Positions 48,619-59,203 of a stretch of 64,000 bases of DNA are shown here, piece by piece. The notes beneath the pieces are model-generated. The model was not told the origin of the DNA, did not search any database, and saw only the letters and a program-made list of their open reading frames with translations. Each line of letters starts with the position of its first letter. The first letter of the stretch is position 1. Origin of the DNA: Siderastrea radians (lineage: Eukaryota > Cnidaria > Anthozoa > Scleractinia > Rhizangiidae); assembly GCA_964017195.1 (NCBI GenBank), contig OZ024897.1, positions 31,954,036-32,018,035 of the forward strand, given 5' to 3'. The position numbers were made by a program, and so were the translations under genes.

Positions 48619-48783
48619 ATAGCCCAATTTCGATATATTAAAATTCAACTGAAAACAACAGACATCACATCACTATGAGGCTTAGAGGAATAATATACGG
48701 ATTTATACGGGTTTATTCCCCTAAGCCCCGAAATGATGCCTATTGTTGATGACTGAATTTTAATACATTGAAATTGGGCTATT
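48619..48783. mobile_element. short MITE, about 165 bp
   Basis: AATAGCCCAATTTCGATATA and its inverse at the right end (TACATTGAAATTGGGCTATT) form terminal repeats of about 32 bp, with an inner CTTAGAGGAATAA/TTATTCCCCTAAG pair. Non-coding. Confidence 0.75.
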
Positions 48784-49659
48784 ATGATACATGTCATTCC
48801 TTTACCAAAAACATTAATGGTTATCTGTATTTATTTCAGTGACCTTATTGTTACTGTAATGCTAGTTATTTCCACTGTATTAATTTTGCTTACATGTACA
48901 TGATGGTTAATTCCATATTTAGTTTATATATGCCTGAAGTCCTCAATAAATTATGCATAATTAACATCAACAAATCAAAGCTACAGCTAGTAACAGTATT
49001 TCTTTTAAAAAACCTGCCTGTTTAGTGGTCAGGGGTTAAGGAGATACCCATTTATGGCACTCTCAGGTTGTAGGATCCTATTTCTCTCTTCTGAAACTTC
49101 GAAAATAATTGTGCAATTACAATTATTTTGTACAGTCTCTTTTACAGAGGGAGGGGGGATGGGGTTAAGATCAGTACATAATTTGAGGAACAATTGATAT
49201 TCCTATAAAAAAAACTGTAATACCTCCTAGGAATACTAAGGAATTCTAGCCATGCCCTCAAAACAAGATGCTGGTAAGGTAAGGTTTCTGTCCATAATCA
49301 TAATACTATCCCCTGTGGCATGGCATAGGAAAAAAGCTGCCATAAACATAAGAAAATGTTTCTATCAGGATTTCCTAAGTAACTTATGCCAAATTGATAG
49401 TTACTCTTATTGAGCTAGTTAAAGAAACCTTGACATATGTTGAGAAACTATTTCTTGCTTACTTCCTTGTAGGGTTGGGGCAATGTTTTGTGGTCAAACT
49501 GGCTTTTGAAGTGGAGCTACTTCAATTTCACCATGCTTAAGTGAAATTGTATCTCTCATAAGCTCTTCTACAAATCCGTGTGTTTTCTCCTCATAAATTG
49601 GTTTTGCTACCCTCTTTTTTTGTAGCTTGGGGAAGACACGTTTAAATCATGCTTCCCCA

Positions 49660-52600
49660 GAACTAGTGGTGGCAACTTTGACTTTTCTCCCTGCATTCCA
49701 ATTGTTGTGGAGGATGGCGAACTGAGTGCAGAATTTCATTCCATTGTATGAGAAGTGCTGCAATTTTGGGATGCATTTCTTTGCCAAGGTGCCATGGAAA
49801 ACCTCTTAACCCCAGATCGGATGAATTCTGCAAGGAGGAGGACATCTGTTAGAAACTTGGGTTTGCAGGCTATCTCTTTCAGAGCGTTAAGCGCAGGAGA
49901 CCCAATCCTCACCACTCCTCGTTCCTTTGCCACTCAGGAGTCAGCACATCATGCTCACAGGCTGAAAAGTACTGAAACCCAGGCCATCCGTGGATTCCTG
50001 CAACATGATACACAATAGAGTTCCACTTCTCTTAGCGGAAAAGTGATTCACAGGTAATTCACAATTGAAGAATTAGAAATCCAGAGCACCAGGCTTCACC
50101 TTCTTTCTCTTTCCATACAGCCACCAAATCTTTCCTGAGTGATTTAGCCATGTGCCATGGGTCAAATTGGTGCTTAATAATTATGTGGCTTGTCTTTTTT
50201 CATCATAGTGGCAACCTGGATGTGCCTGTGTGCATTATTGAAATGGATAATATATTTAACAAACGTATATTTTGCCCCTACCCCCTCCCCCAACTTAACT
50301 TATACTACTCACTGAGAAGCTCTCTTGCTGAAATAATACTAAGCTCTCAAAAAACGACCAAATGTGTGTGTGGGAGCCTCAAAAGCAAGTTTTGCATTCC
50401 ATTTCTAATTTTCAGGCCAACCCTACTGTCAGAGAGCCTGGAACTGGCTAACGCATTCGGAAATATCCATGTGGGGGGCATTAAGTGATTGTTTGTAATT
50501 TAGCAACAGGGGCCTCACTCCTGTTCTTCAATAAAATTAGATGGAGTGATCGTGGTTATTTGAGTTACTAGGAAAACTTATACCAAAGGCAGCAAGAACC
50601 TTGATTTTTGTTTACTTTCTGAAACTGCATTAAATGTAGTAGGAAGTAAAGCAATAGCTTAGCATGCAAAGTGGAGAGAGTCTGCCCCCCCCCCCCAAAA
50701 AAAAATTTTTTTAAAAAATAATAAAACAGGAAAAGCAAGAAAAAGGTGCAGACATGGGAAGTTATCAGTTATTTAACCTTACAGTGAAAATTACCTGTCT
50801 GTTGCCAAGATATCAATTGTTTGACCAGCCCTCTCCAAATTTTGCAAACACCACTTCAATCCTTCTTTTTCCATGCAGTTGGAGTTTGCTACTTTGGAAA
50901 CTTGCATGAGAGAAAAGCCCCAGCTAGTACCAGCCGTTCTCCTCGTAATGACTGCAACACTTCCTGCTGCTGTTTGAGATACCTGTGTTTTATTACAGGC
51001 CACAGGTATTTTCGTTGGAAGCTATTAAAGTTTCCTTTCCTGAAAAATGGGATGTTGCAAGTTTTCATAAAAGTATTTGTGGACGCGAAGTGGCCCCCAG
51101 TGAAAAGAATTCCCCCACTACAAACAAGATTTCCTGTCGCTTACCTCAAAGTGAATGGTTGGGAAAACCAGTTTTCTGCATGGCCACCTCCACACGAACT
51201 CTTGACGCAAATAAGGGTGCCCCGTTGCTTCAAAGATGCAAATTTGACATGGGCACCACACTTCTGACGGTCATGTTAAAACGCAGACTGCAGACTGCAG
51301 ACTGTGCAGGCTGCAGACCTTGCAGTTTGTGCAGACCACGCAGATTGGAATTTTTTTTAATTAACTTATTATTTTTTAGTTTCTTTTACCTTGCGAATTG
51401 GTTTGCTGGTGTGTTTACATATACTTTTTACTTTTTGCTATGCCTATAGATGCCTGGAAGCCAGGTATGGTTCTGGAAAAAGTATATAATCAATGTCCCA
51501 GCGGTCAGAAATTCTAGAAGAATTTCTAGGGTCTGCTAGCTTGGAGAATTCAAAACAATGCGACAAAGACGCCCAATTTCTTGCAACGGTTTCCTCAAAT
51601 TTACATTCCACTGTTCTAGCTGCAGCTTTTCCTCCATAATTTTCTCACCGACTGAAGTGATGGGGATTTGTAATTTTGTACAGAAAAGAACGCTAACTCT
51701 TGTTTGTTTGGCTGTACGGTGTTGCTACCACAAAATAGACAAAAATAATCAAGTTGATGTTAACATTTTGCTCGCATCAGTTTTTACTCAATGGGAATTG
51801 CTTAGTCGATATCTCCTATGTAAAGCTTGCATTCAAATTACTGAGAAAAGAATTCAGCTATTGTGAACCGATTTTTATTAGTGAATGTAAAAGCGAATAG
51901 ATTTCTCCCAATATAAATGTCAAGGAGCCACAATGGCAAAATAGTAAATGGATTTTTAATTTGGCGAATGCGAGTTCTGCGGAAGAAAAAGAAGAGAACT
52001 TCAGCTACGCCAAAGTGTGCAAATGGAACTGTTGGGTTTGCGTGACAAGGAAACCTTGCATGCACATCACGCAAATTTTGCACTTCCTGATTAGAAAACT
52101 TTGGCTAAGGTAAGATGCGCCGCCAGTGACATAGCGAGTTGATGGTATGCTCAAGCTCTGAAACTTTGTAAACTGCAAAACCAAAATGCACTTTTCAATC
52201 ACCTGGCAAACAAACATGAAAAACTCCCAGAAGGTGTGAATTGTCTTTACGATGAAATTGTTTGAGGATTTCTTACTGTGGGGCATTTAATTTTTAGAGA
52301 ACCCAGTGCAAAGCTGCTGGCCATGGCACCTTGACACGACAAAACGTGAAAAGTCCCAAAAAGTACAACAAATCAAAGTTAACTTTACAAAAAAGCTAGC
52401 AGTCTGCATAGTCTGTACAGTCTGCACTCTATTTTGAAACAACTGCTTCAAGTTGCTATCAAAGACGATTGATTTCTTCTCTTCATGTAGTTGGTCAGCC
52501 TCCTGTAGCCAGTTAACTTCAGAATTCAGATCGTTAATGACATTTTTGTCATCAGAATGGTACCCAGCCCAGGAGGGGTACTCTGGATTTCAAGTGACGG

Positions 52601-53325
52601 GGATGATCGAATGGGGGCAAAAATCAAAACCCCAAAAAACCCCTAAAATCCCTGAACCAAAAATTTACCCCCAAAAAATCCCATGCCGAATTTCCGAACC
52701 TTAAGAATTTCCAGAAAGGATTAACCCACAAGTCACAAGCGAAAGATGTCAAGAATGAATTCACTACAGCAAAAGGGAATTCCAGTGATGATAAACATGA
52801 TGGATGAGAAATCAGATGTCTGAATGAATTGAAGCCTTGTTGGATACACCATGGGACACTTTGCAGACTATTGTATAACCAGTTTTATGTAAGAGATGCA
52901 ATGTAATGTGACACCATCATTAAATATAATTAAAACAACACAAAAAAAGTTTGGTTGTCAGTACTTAATACTCCCAGAGCTACATGGCTGGGATACGCGA
53001 GCACTACCATGAATCTTCAGATTGTTTTGAATACCTAATCAAGCCACCCCAAAAAAATACTTGCCAAATTTTCCTACCCAAAAAAATTCCAGAATCGAAA
53101 ATTTCAAACCCAAAAAAATCCTTCAATCATCGCCGTCACTTGAAATCCGGAGTACCCCCCCCCCCCCCGGGTACCCAGTCTTCATCAGATGTATCTGACT
53201 CCCAGTCTTCATCAGATGTATCTCACTTACAGTCCATAACTGCATCATCAACCTCTTCACTTTCATCATCGAAGAAATCGGAATCCATTAAGCCTCATCA
53301 TTCACGGAAGTTGTAGGCCTGACAG
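49660..53325 (-). pseudogene. decayed transposase-like coding region downstream of the THAP exons
   Basis: Broken frames on the minus strand read, in order: an acidic piece near 53310-53180 (DDESEEVDD, then SDTSDEDWESDTSDEDW in another frame); a piece at 51250-51060 with LKQRGTLICVKSSCGGGH, a stop, then GGILFTGGHF; a linked piece with NSFQRKYLWPVIKHRYL; MEKEGLKWCLQNLERAGQ and TIDILATDR at 50880-50800; HQFDPWHMAKSLRKDLVAVW at 50170-50105; and WNSIVYHVAGIHGWPGFQYF with ACEH at 50030-49950. The TDRH-then-HxFDxWHxAK spacing is that of a large THAP-linked cnidarian transposase-like family (I think Kolobok-related; not certain). Stops and frameshifts are present throughout. A MITE sits at 52559-53175 inside it. 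Confidence 0.6.
52559..53175. mobile_element. MITE with GGTACCC inverted repeats and C-tract, about 617 bp
   Basis: The left end GGTACCCAGCCC...GGGGTACTC(T/C)GGATTTCAAGTGACGG recurs inverted at the right (CCGTCACTTGAAATCCGGAG, poly-C, GGTACC). The interior is rich in CCCAAAAAA words near both ends. Inserted between the acidic piece and the catalytic part of the transposase-like pseudogene. Confidence 0.75.
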
Positions 53326-53331
53326 ACAGGT

Positions 53332-55225
53332 TTATGGCTGAATTGGGCCAAATTTAAGTTTCTTCTTGCAGTAAGTGTGATCTTGTTCAACTAGCTTCCG
53401 CATGGTGCCAGGTGACACAGTTATGTAGACTATATTTGGAGAACATACTGATGGCTCTGTTTGTGTTCCCACATCTATAAGCACTCTCAGTTCTTCAGCA
53501 ATTGTATATTGAGTAGCTTCCACGATACGGACAGTACTGCTTGGAACTTGGCTAACTGGGACAACTTCCTCCACTTCTTTGGATGTCACATTGGTGGAAT
53601 CATGTTCCACTTCATCGTAGTCAACTTCCATTACTTTGTTCAATGTCGCATCAGTGAAAGATTTCTGGCCCAACAACGATTTTAGAACCTGTAGATTTCA
53701 AAAAGTAGGCACATTAACAACTTAACCGAAAGTTGCTTTGAGGCGTGTTCCGCACAAGGTGTTTTGTCAAAAAAGGGTCTTACTTCAAGTAGAAGACTCA
53801 GAATTTCCAAAACAATTAGTGTATTGTATTCTTTATTGTACAGTAGGGCATTGTTTTCCCCTGTTCATTGTTTTGAGTGTTTGTGTTTATTGTTTTGCAA
53901 ATTCTGTGTCTTCTACCTCAAGTAAGGGCCATTCTGAGAAGAAATTTGAAACTTACTTTTATAAAGAATTTGTTTCTCTTATGTGACAGGTGGAGGGAAA
54001 ACGAGCCCGTGAAGCAAACGTTTAGGCCCCAATTATGTGGAGAAAAGTTGTCTCGGATATCTGAGACATTTAAATGTACCTAGCATTTAAATGATATGAC
54101 ATTGGCCCGGCTGACCGAGATAAAGTTGACCTTACTTAATTACTCCGAAATCTTACTTTGATATTTATGACCTCAATACGAATTTTTCATTGTTTGATCA
54201 CTGTAGCCTCTGTTTGTCTAAATTTTTCTTCTTCAGTTTACCTTTTGTTGATTTAGTCATTTTTAAACCAAAAACCAGACTTAATGTGACACGTGGCACG
54301 CAAAAAGTTGTTCCGGGTAGGCGAGACAAAGTGTTTATATGAGAAAAAGTTGTCCCGCCTGCCAGGGTTACCCTACCTGCCGAGGTGAGACAACTCGCCC
54401 CCCCCCCCCCCGAGTTGTCTGGCCTCCCCGAGACGAGTTGGTGATCTTCATGTAAATGGTTTGTTGAACTTTTCAAAGAAACAGGTGAAAAATTAGTTCA
54501 TCCAGGGTAACCTGAGGGGGAGGGTTGCCTTGGGTACCCGAGACCACAGAAACGGGGCCTTAGGCTAGGACAATGCAGATTCATGAGAATACCACATGTA
54601 GCTGTTGGAGGTCAGAATGAATTTCAGGTCAAAATGATTTCAAACTAATTTGAGTTGTATTCTCCTTTGTTTCAGTTTGATGATATTGACTATAAAACAA
54701 AGGAAATCAAACTAGTTTGAAATCATTTTGACCTGAAATTCATTTTGACCTACAACATAGCCATTGGAAAATATTTTAGCGCAGAATGATTTCTTTCACG
54801 GATATAGGATTTAGATGACTTTATTTTACTGGAGATGAGAAAAAACGACTAACAAAATACTGCTCATTTTTACTTTTAGCATACTATACCTCCTTTCGCT
54901 CTTGTTCAACTTCGCTGATGTCCCGTACTTTTGCAGGTGCCCATTTGAATATTGTTGGAACAGAGCCAGTTTTCAGAGACCTTATGCGGGTATTTCCACC
55001 GAGCAGCTGAAAACGGTACTCCGTTTCGAAACAGTTTTGAGTGAAATGCTCGCTACATACGTACACATTTTGAGGCTTCGGCAGGCCGAACCTCTCACGG
55101 CGAATCTGGTCAAGCCACTGCTCAGCCACTAGCGGTTTCTTCACAGGTAAGCTGTGAAAACTAACTCCTCTCACTCTATCTTTTTCGGACCTGTTATTGC
55201 AACCCGGAACTGAACACGCTGGCAT
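53332..55225 (-). CDS. THAP-type C2CH zinc-finger DNA-binding protein, two exons
   Basis: Exon 1, 55225-54890, and exon 2, 53688-53332, join in phase 0 (donor GGAG|GTATAG, acceptor AAATCTACAG); 230 residues. The start MPACSVPGCNNRS gives the canonical C-x4-C of a THAP finger. CSEHF supplies the second Cys and the His, WLDQI fits the conserved Trp, and SVPTIF matches the AVPTIF box. THAP domains bind DNA and derive from P-element/Kolobok-type transposases. Exon 2 is acidic with DVGTQTE, a motif seen in THAP/transposase proteins. An upstream in-frame ATG at 55342 would add 39 residues before the finger; the finger normally starts at Met1, so 55225 is preferred. Transposase-like remnants follow on the same strand (49.7-53.3 kb), so this may be the surviving N-terminus of a transposon gene. 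Confidence 0.8.
54603..54757. mobile_element. short MITE in the intron of the THAP gene
   Basis: AGGTCAGAATGAATTTCAGG and about 20 further bases (through CAAACTA) recur inverted (TAGTTTGAAATCATTTTGAC...). Arms of about 39 nt, total about 150 bp, non-coding. Confidence 0.75.
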
Positions 55226-55581
55226 TTTCTGTTCACAACATAAAAACGAAACAGAAGCAGCCAACTTTTTAATTTCAAGATGGACGGAATGACGCCACGG
55301 ACAAGCGGCCAGGCTGCTAAGTATGATTGAAAATGGCGGCACGCAACCTCTTTGGAGAGGAATTTCAGCGGGATGTTAGGGGCAACTGTTATCTGAAGTT
55401 CTGCTTTTGTAAGTTTTATAGTGTTATTTTTAAAGGTCCATCACTAACTAACTGAAACAGCCCAGCAACCCTCTTTATTGATTTACTTCCTTGTTGAAGT
55501 CGGATCGCCGAATAGAATTTGACCAAACGTCACTTTTTTCCCTTGTTAAATTTCATTTGTTTCAGTTCCTTTAGCCTGATT

Positions 55582-55658
55582 AAACAGCCGACGTTTCGCG
55601 AGGTCGCCACTTGAGCCCTCCTCAAGTGGCGACCTCGCGAAACGTCGATCGGCTGTTT
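55582..55658. repeat. hairpin palindrome with 'gacgtttcgcgaggtcgccac' arms
   Basis: Two arms of about 33 nt (inner part ACGTTTCGCGAGGTCGCCAC...TTGAG and its inverse) are separated by a five-base loop, GCCCT. Non-coding; a common type of short inverted unit in this window. Confidence 0.7.
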
Positions 55659-56089
55659 TCTCAAGCTACGGTTCCTTCATTTCTGATTCAGCTACACTCT
55701 TTTTCTTTATTAGAAACATTTTTATAAGAACGTTGAGGCTGAGATTTGCCCCCAAATTTAAGAAAATGTATGAGCGAAAATAAGAACACTCTCAGGCCCA
55801 GGCCAATTTTACGCGTTCTTATAAAAAAAAAGTGTAATACAAACCACACAAGTTGTTTTTGTGGTCTCAGTCTTAGCTGCAGCTTACACTTCCGCCTCCG
55901 TTTCCCGTTAAAGGAAAAGTCAAAATAGCAAATTAGTTACAATAAAAACAAAAGTTTTTATGTCAGCAATTCTTTAAGCGACTACAATAGGTCAAGGCTA
56001 CTGACTTTTTTTAGCTGATTCTACGGCAAATACAAGAATGATATTGTGGGAAAAAGCGGAGAAAAAAAGATAAAAAAGGAAGTACATTA

Positions 56090-56853
56090 ATAATAATAAT
56101 AATAATGTTTAATACTTCTATAGCGCTTTTTACATATACATATGATCAAAAGCGCTTTACAAATCCTATCTAATAATAAATTACATGATTTAAACAAATT
56201 GTCTAAAAACTAAATGACTAACTAAACTATTTACATTATATTGCATAGGACAGTTAAAGAAAATTGGAATAAGCAATTCTGAATAAATGCGTTTTTAGCA
56301 TGGTCTTGAAAGTAATTATATTAGTCTGGTCTCTTATCCCTTTTGGCAGTGCATTCCAGGTTTTGGGGGCAGATGCCCTGAACGATCTATCACCTAATGT
56401 GACTTTGTACCGACAAGTCGGATCATCAAGGATCAGTCCATTGGACGCTGACCGTAGAGAAAATCTATTGTTTCCCTTGATAGATAGTAGGTTACTTAAA
56501 TACTGCGGTGTTTTAAAATGAATTGCCTTAAAAGTTAACAACCCTATTTTATACTGAATTCTATATTTAACTGGGAGCCAATGCAGCTTGAACAAAACCG
56601 GCGATATGTGATCGAATTTAGGCGTGAGAGTAATTAAGCGCGCTGCAGTATTCTGGAGACGTTGTAGCTTGGACAGATGTACAGCAGGCACGTTATACCG
56701 TAAACCGTTACAGTAGTCAATTCGTGCCATAATTACTGCTTGCACAAGAAGCTTAGCGCTATCCTGCGTAAGGTACTTGCGAATTTGTCTGGATAGTATT
56801 TGCACGATTAAGCCCAATGCTGAATGGTGCAACATAACACTTTTAAGAACCAA
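56090..56853 (-). mobile_element. 5'-truncated non-LTR retrotransposon (CR1/L2-like), C-terminal ORF2 fragment
   Basis: The 199-codon frame 56853-56254 matches the region after the reverse transcriptase fingers of CR1/L2-type ORF2: the thumb and C-terminal part with MARIDYCNGLRYNVP, LQRLQNTAARLI, FDHISPVLFKLHWLPVKYRI, FKTPQYLSNLL and APKTWNALPKGIR. The catalytic YxDD part is missing, as expected for a 5'-truncated copy. Downstream on the same strand lies GTAAAAAGCGCTATAGAAGT and a terminal (ATT)n/(TTA)n tail at 56087-56108, the usual CR1/L2 end. The fragment is still open over about 600 bases, so it is young. Confidence 0.85.
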
Positions 56854-56876
56854 ATGGCCTGATACAACGATATTGC

Positions 56877-57010
56877 CTTATTGAAGGGGGTCTAAATCCG
56901 CGAGAGGGGGTCCATATCCGCTAGCGGATTTGGACTGGGGGGTCCAAATTCGCTGGCGGATATGGACCGGGGGGTCCAAATCTGCGGGGGATTCCGAATC
57001 CACTGTGACA
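56877..57010. repeat. GGGGTCCAAAT-type short repeats
   Basis: Three or four units of GGGGTC(C/T)A(A/T)AT(C/T)CGC occur in direct and inverted order, with a TCCGCTAGCGGA palindrome near 56917. No coding content. The following stretch to 58.1 kb shows no gene. Confidence 0.6.
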
Positions 57011-58099
57011 CCGGGATCGTTTTCTCACAAATTCGTTATACCGGGTTTCGTCAGGAACAAACCACGAAATGAATACGCTTTTAGTTTTATTTACAACGAA
57101 GCCCCGTTATCCCGGGCCCACAGCACATCGTTATGTCAGGGCGCCACTGTAAAAGGAAAACAACAAAAATACTGGGGAGCAAAAAGGAGTAGGGATGGTC
57201 AAACGTGAACAGCTGAACATGGGGGAGTGGACTCTTAGTTCACGAATTTAAGGTCTGTTTTGCCTTTTAGTCCAGTCCGTTAGCGTCGAAATTTACGAAA
57301 ATCGGGACAAATCGCCTAAAAGCACCAAATTTGGCATACATGTCCTTGAGGGTATATAGAAAACAAATTTAAAAGGGGTGCCACGTGATACGAGTATCCG
57401 GGGGGCCACAGCACTCAAATTAATTTTCATTCATGGTCACAGGACTCCCACGCTCATGAACAGACCACTCACTGGCAAGCTGAAAAGGATTTGATGGGCT
57501 TCTTTAAATGGCCTTGTCAGCGAACGACAGAAAATGACAACAAACAGCCGTTTAAGTTTACCGAGCCACATGTCCTTGTATTTCCGCTCCCTTTTCGCTT
57601 GCATGGGCGCCCTGTGGTCAAATAGACTTGACAAACTGAATCGTTACACTTCCGATAACTGTTAAGGGAACGAATAATTATTACTTCGAATTAGTCGACA
57701 AACAGTCCCAAATCAGCAGCTCAAATCGCAAAGGAAACCGTTACCTGCTACAGCTATTCAAACATTACTTATTTTGGGTTATTTTCGTCATACGTACAGG
57801 AACATGTACGCCGACCCATTTAGGAGAAGGAAAACTGAAAGAACTGACTTCCGCTATTAATTGTTTTGAATTACGTTTCTTTACAGCCTCTCCCCCATTA
57901 AGTTCCTCTGGACAGTAAAAACAAGTCGGGTTGACGGGAAATCTGGAAGTGTACTGTTGAGAAAAACATATCGCGAGATACATTTTAAGGTCACTGACAT
58001 ATCTGCCTTTACTTTAAACGTCAGTTTAATTCACAGTACAATGACTGAAGAAACAAAATTGGTAACGAACATTAATATATGAAATAAACATATATTTGA

Positions 58100-58255
58100 A
58101 CTGCGGATAATGATAGAATTATATGAAGACCATCGCAATGAAGGTGTTTCAACTTAAACAGTTGAACAGAGGAATACTGAAAGAATTCAGGCTTGAACGG
58201 GAATCGAACCCATGACCTCTGCGATACCGGTGCAGCGCTCTAGAGAGCTATGATT
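58100..58255 (-). mobile_element. tRNA-derived SINE, 5'-truncated copy
   Basis: On the minus strand it carries GAGCGCTGCACCGGTATCGC, a perfect B box (GGTTCGATTCC), then CAAGCCTGAATT and a tail with CAACTG-TTTAAGTTG and GCGATGG. The A-box half is missing or changed. It faces the copy at 58318. Confidence 0.75.
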
Positions 58256-58317
58256 ATTTCATATATTAATGTTCATTTCTCCATCTTCGGGATAAATACT
58301 CTCAATTGACCAGCTCC

Positions 58318-58480
58318 CAGTTGGCTTGATAGCTCAGTTGGTTCGAGCGCTGCACCGGTATCGCAAAGGTTATGGGTTCGATTCCCGTTGAAGCCTGAAT
58401 TTTTTCACTGAGGTTTCTTCTTTTCAACTGCTTAAGTTGAAACGCCTCCACTGCGATGATCTTCTTATAATTCTGAAATT
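58318..58480 (+). mobile_element. tRNA-derived SINE, full-length head
   Basis: GGCTTGATAGCTCAGTTGG gives a good A box (TAGCTCAGTTGG) and GGTTCGATTCC a perfect B box, about 45 bases apart, with D-arm GCTC/GAGC. The anticodon region does not fold cleanly and the sequence runs on into GCCTGAATTTTTTCA and a CAACTGCTTAAGTTG tail, so it is a SINE rather than a tRNA gene. It is inverted relative to the copy at 58100-58255. Confidence 0.7.
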
Positions 58481-58489
58481 GGTAACGTT

Positions 58490-59100
58490 CAGTTCAATCT
58501 GCCATTCGTCGTATGTCAGTGAGTACCGTAAGAAGCACGCACGCTTGCTAAGCTCTCTTTCACGGTAGTCAACCAGTTCCAACGATTAGTCACCACTTTT
58601 TCCAGCATCGTAGTTTTTCTTTCTTTTTTGTCTTGCAGTTCTTAATTCAGTACACCACGTTGGGTACTTAATATTGCTTATACCGATAACATTAATCGAA
58701 TCCCTCCCTCTGAGAAAACAGGGGCACCCAACGGTTCGTTTTCGGAGAGTAGTAATGTGCGCTCATCTGGGGCACTTTCATGGCTTCTGATTGGTCGAGA
58801 GCTTTTGGCTTCTGATTGGTTGTTGGGTTGCCCCTAGTAACTGAAACCACTGACCATTGGGTTGGTGGACTCAAGGGGAAGTCACATGACCGGAAAGGAC
58901 GTCACCGGAACCGGAAGTGACTGGAAAGTCACGTGTTTTGGGAGGGAAAACCGCTGAGCAGTAGGAAAAATAGATCGTGGGCTCAGGATGGGGCAAAACC
59001 GCGGAGGAACGCGGGCTCAAAGTCCAAAGTCCAATTCAGGCATCGGGGGTGGTCCCTGGACTCAAAAAAAAAAAACGACGCCATGTTGGAAAACAAAAAA
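58490..59100. other. junction stretch between host repeats and the Maverick-like element
   Basis: No gene seen. TCACGTG/TCACATGACC words at 58883-58935 resemble the TCACGTG near 63372 in the element's divergent promoter, so the element may begin near here. No terminal inverted repeat could be confirmed because the other end is outside the window. A run of 13 A at 59065-59077 is present. Confidence 0.35.
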
Positions 59101-59103
59101 TGA

Positions 59104-59109
59104 TTTATT
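59104..59109 (-). terminator. polyadenylation signal of the polymerase gene (AATAAA)
   Basis: AATAAA on the minus strand about 95 bases after the polymerase stop codon at 59204. It is correctly placed for 3' end formation. Confidence 0.5.
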
Positions 59110-59203
59110 CCAAAGGGAGTGTTACAAGCGACCACGTGGTGATCCATTTCAATTGTAAGAGTGTTCCTTTTTAATGAATGTTCCTTTTCGATGAGTGTGT
59201 CTC

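Larger units (their letters stand above)
44640..49650. other. intergenic, no gene seen
   Basis: Holds three inverted-repeat elements (46279-46497, 46825-47131, 48619-48783), a CT/poly-T tract at 46099-46123 and a poly-G run at 47651-47663. Between them I find no frame with a domain, signal peptide plus donor, or linked exons. Confidence 0.5.

Noticed and set aside
58318..58395. A functional tRNA gene
   Set aside because: A and B boxes are good but the anticodon arm does not fold well, and the unit continues into a SINE body that is repeated nearby.
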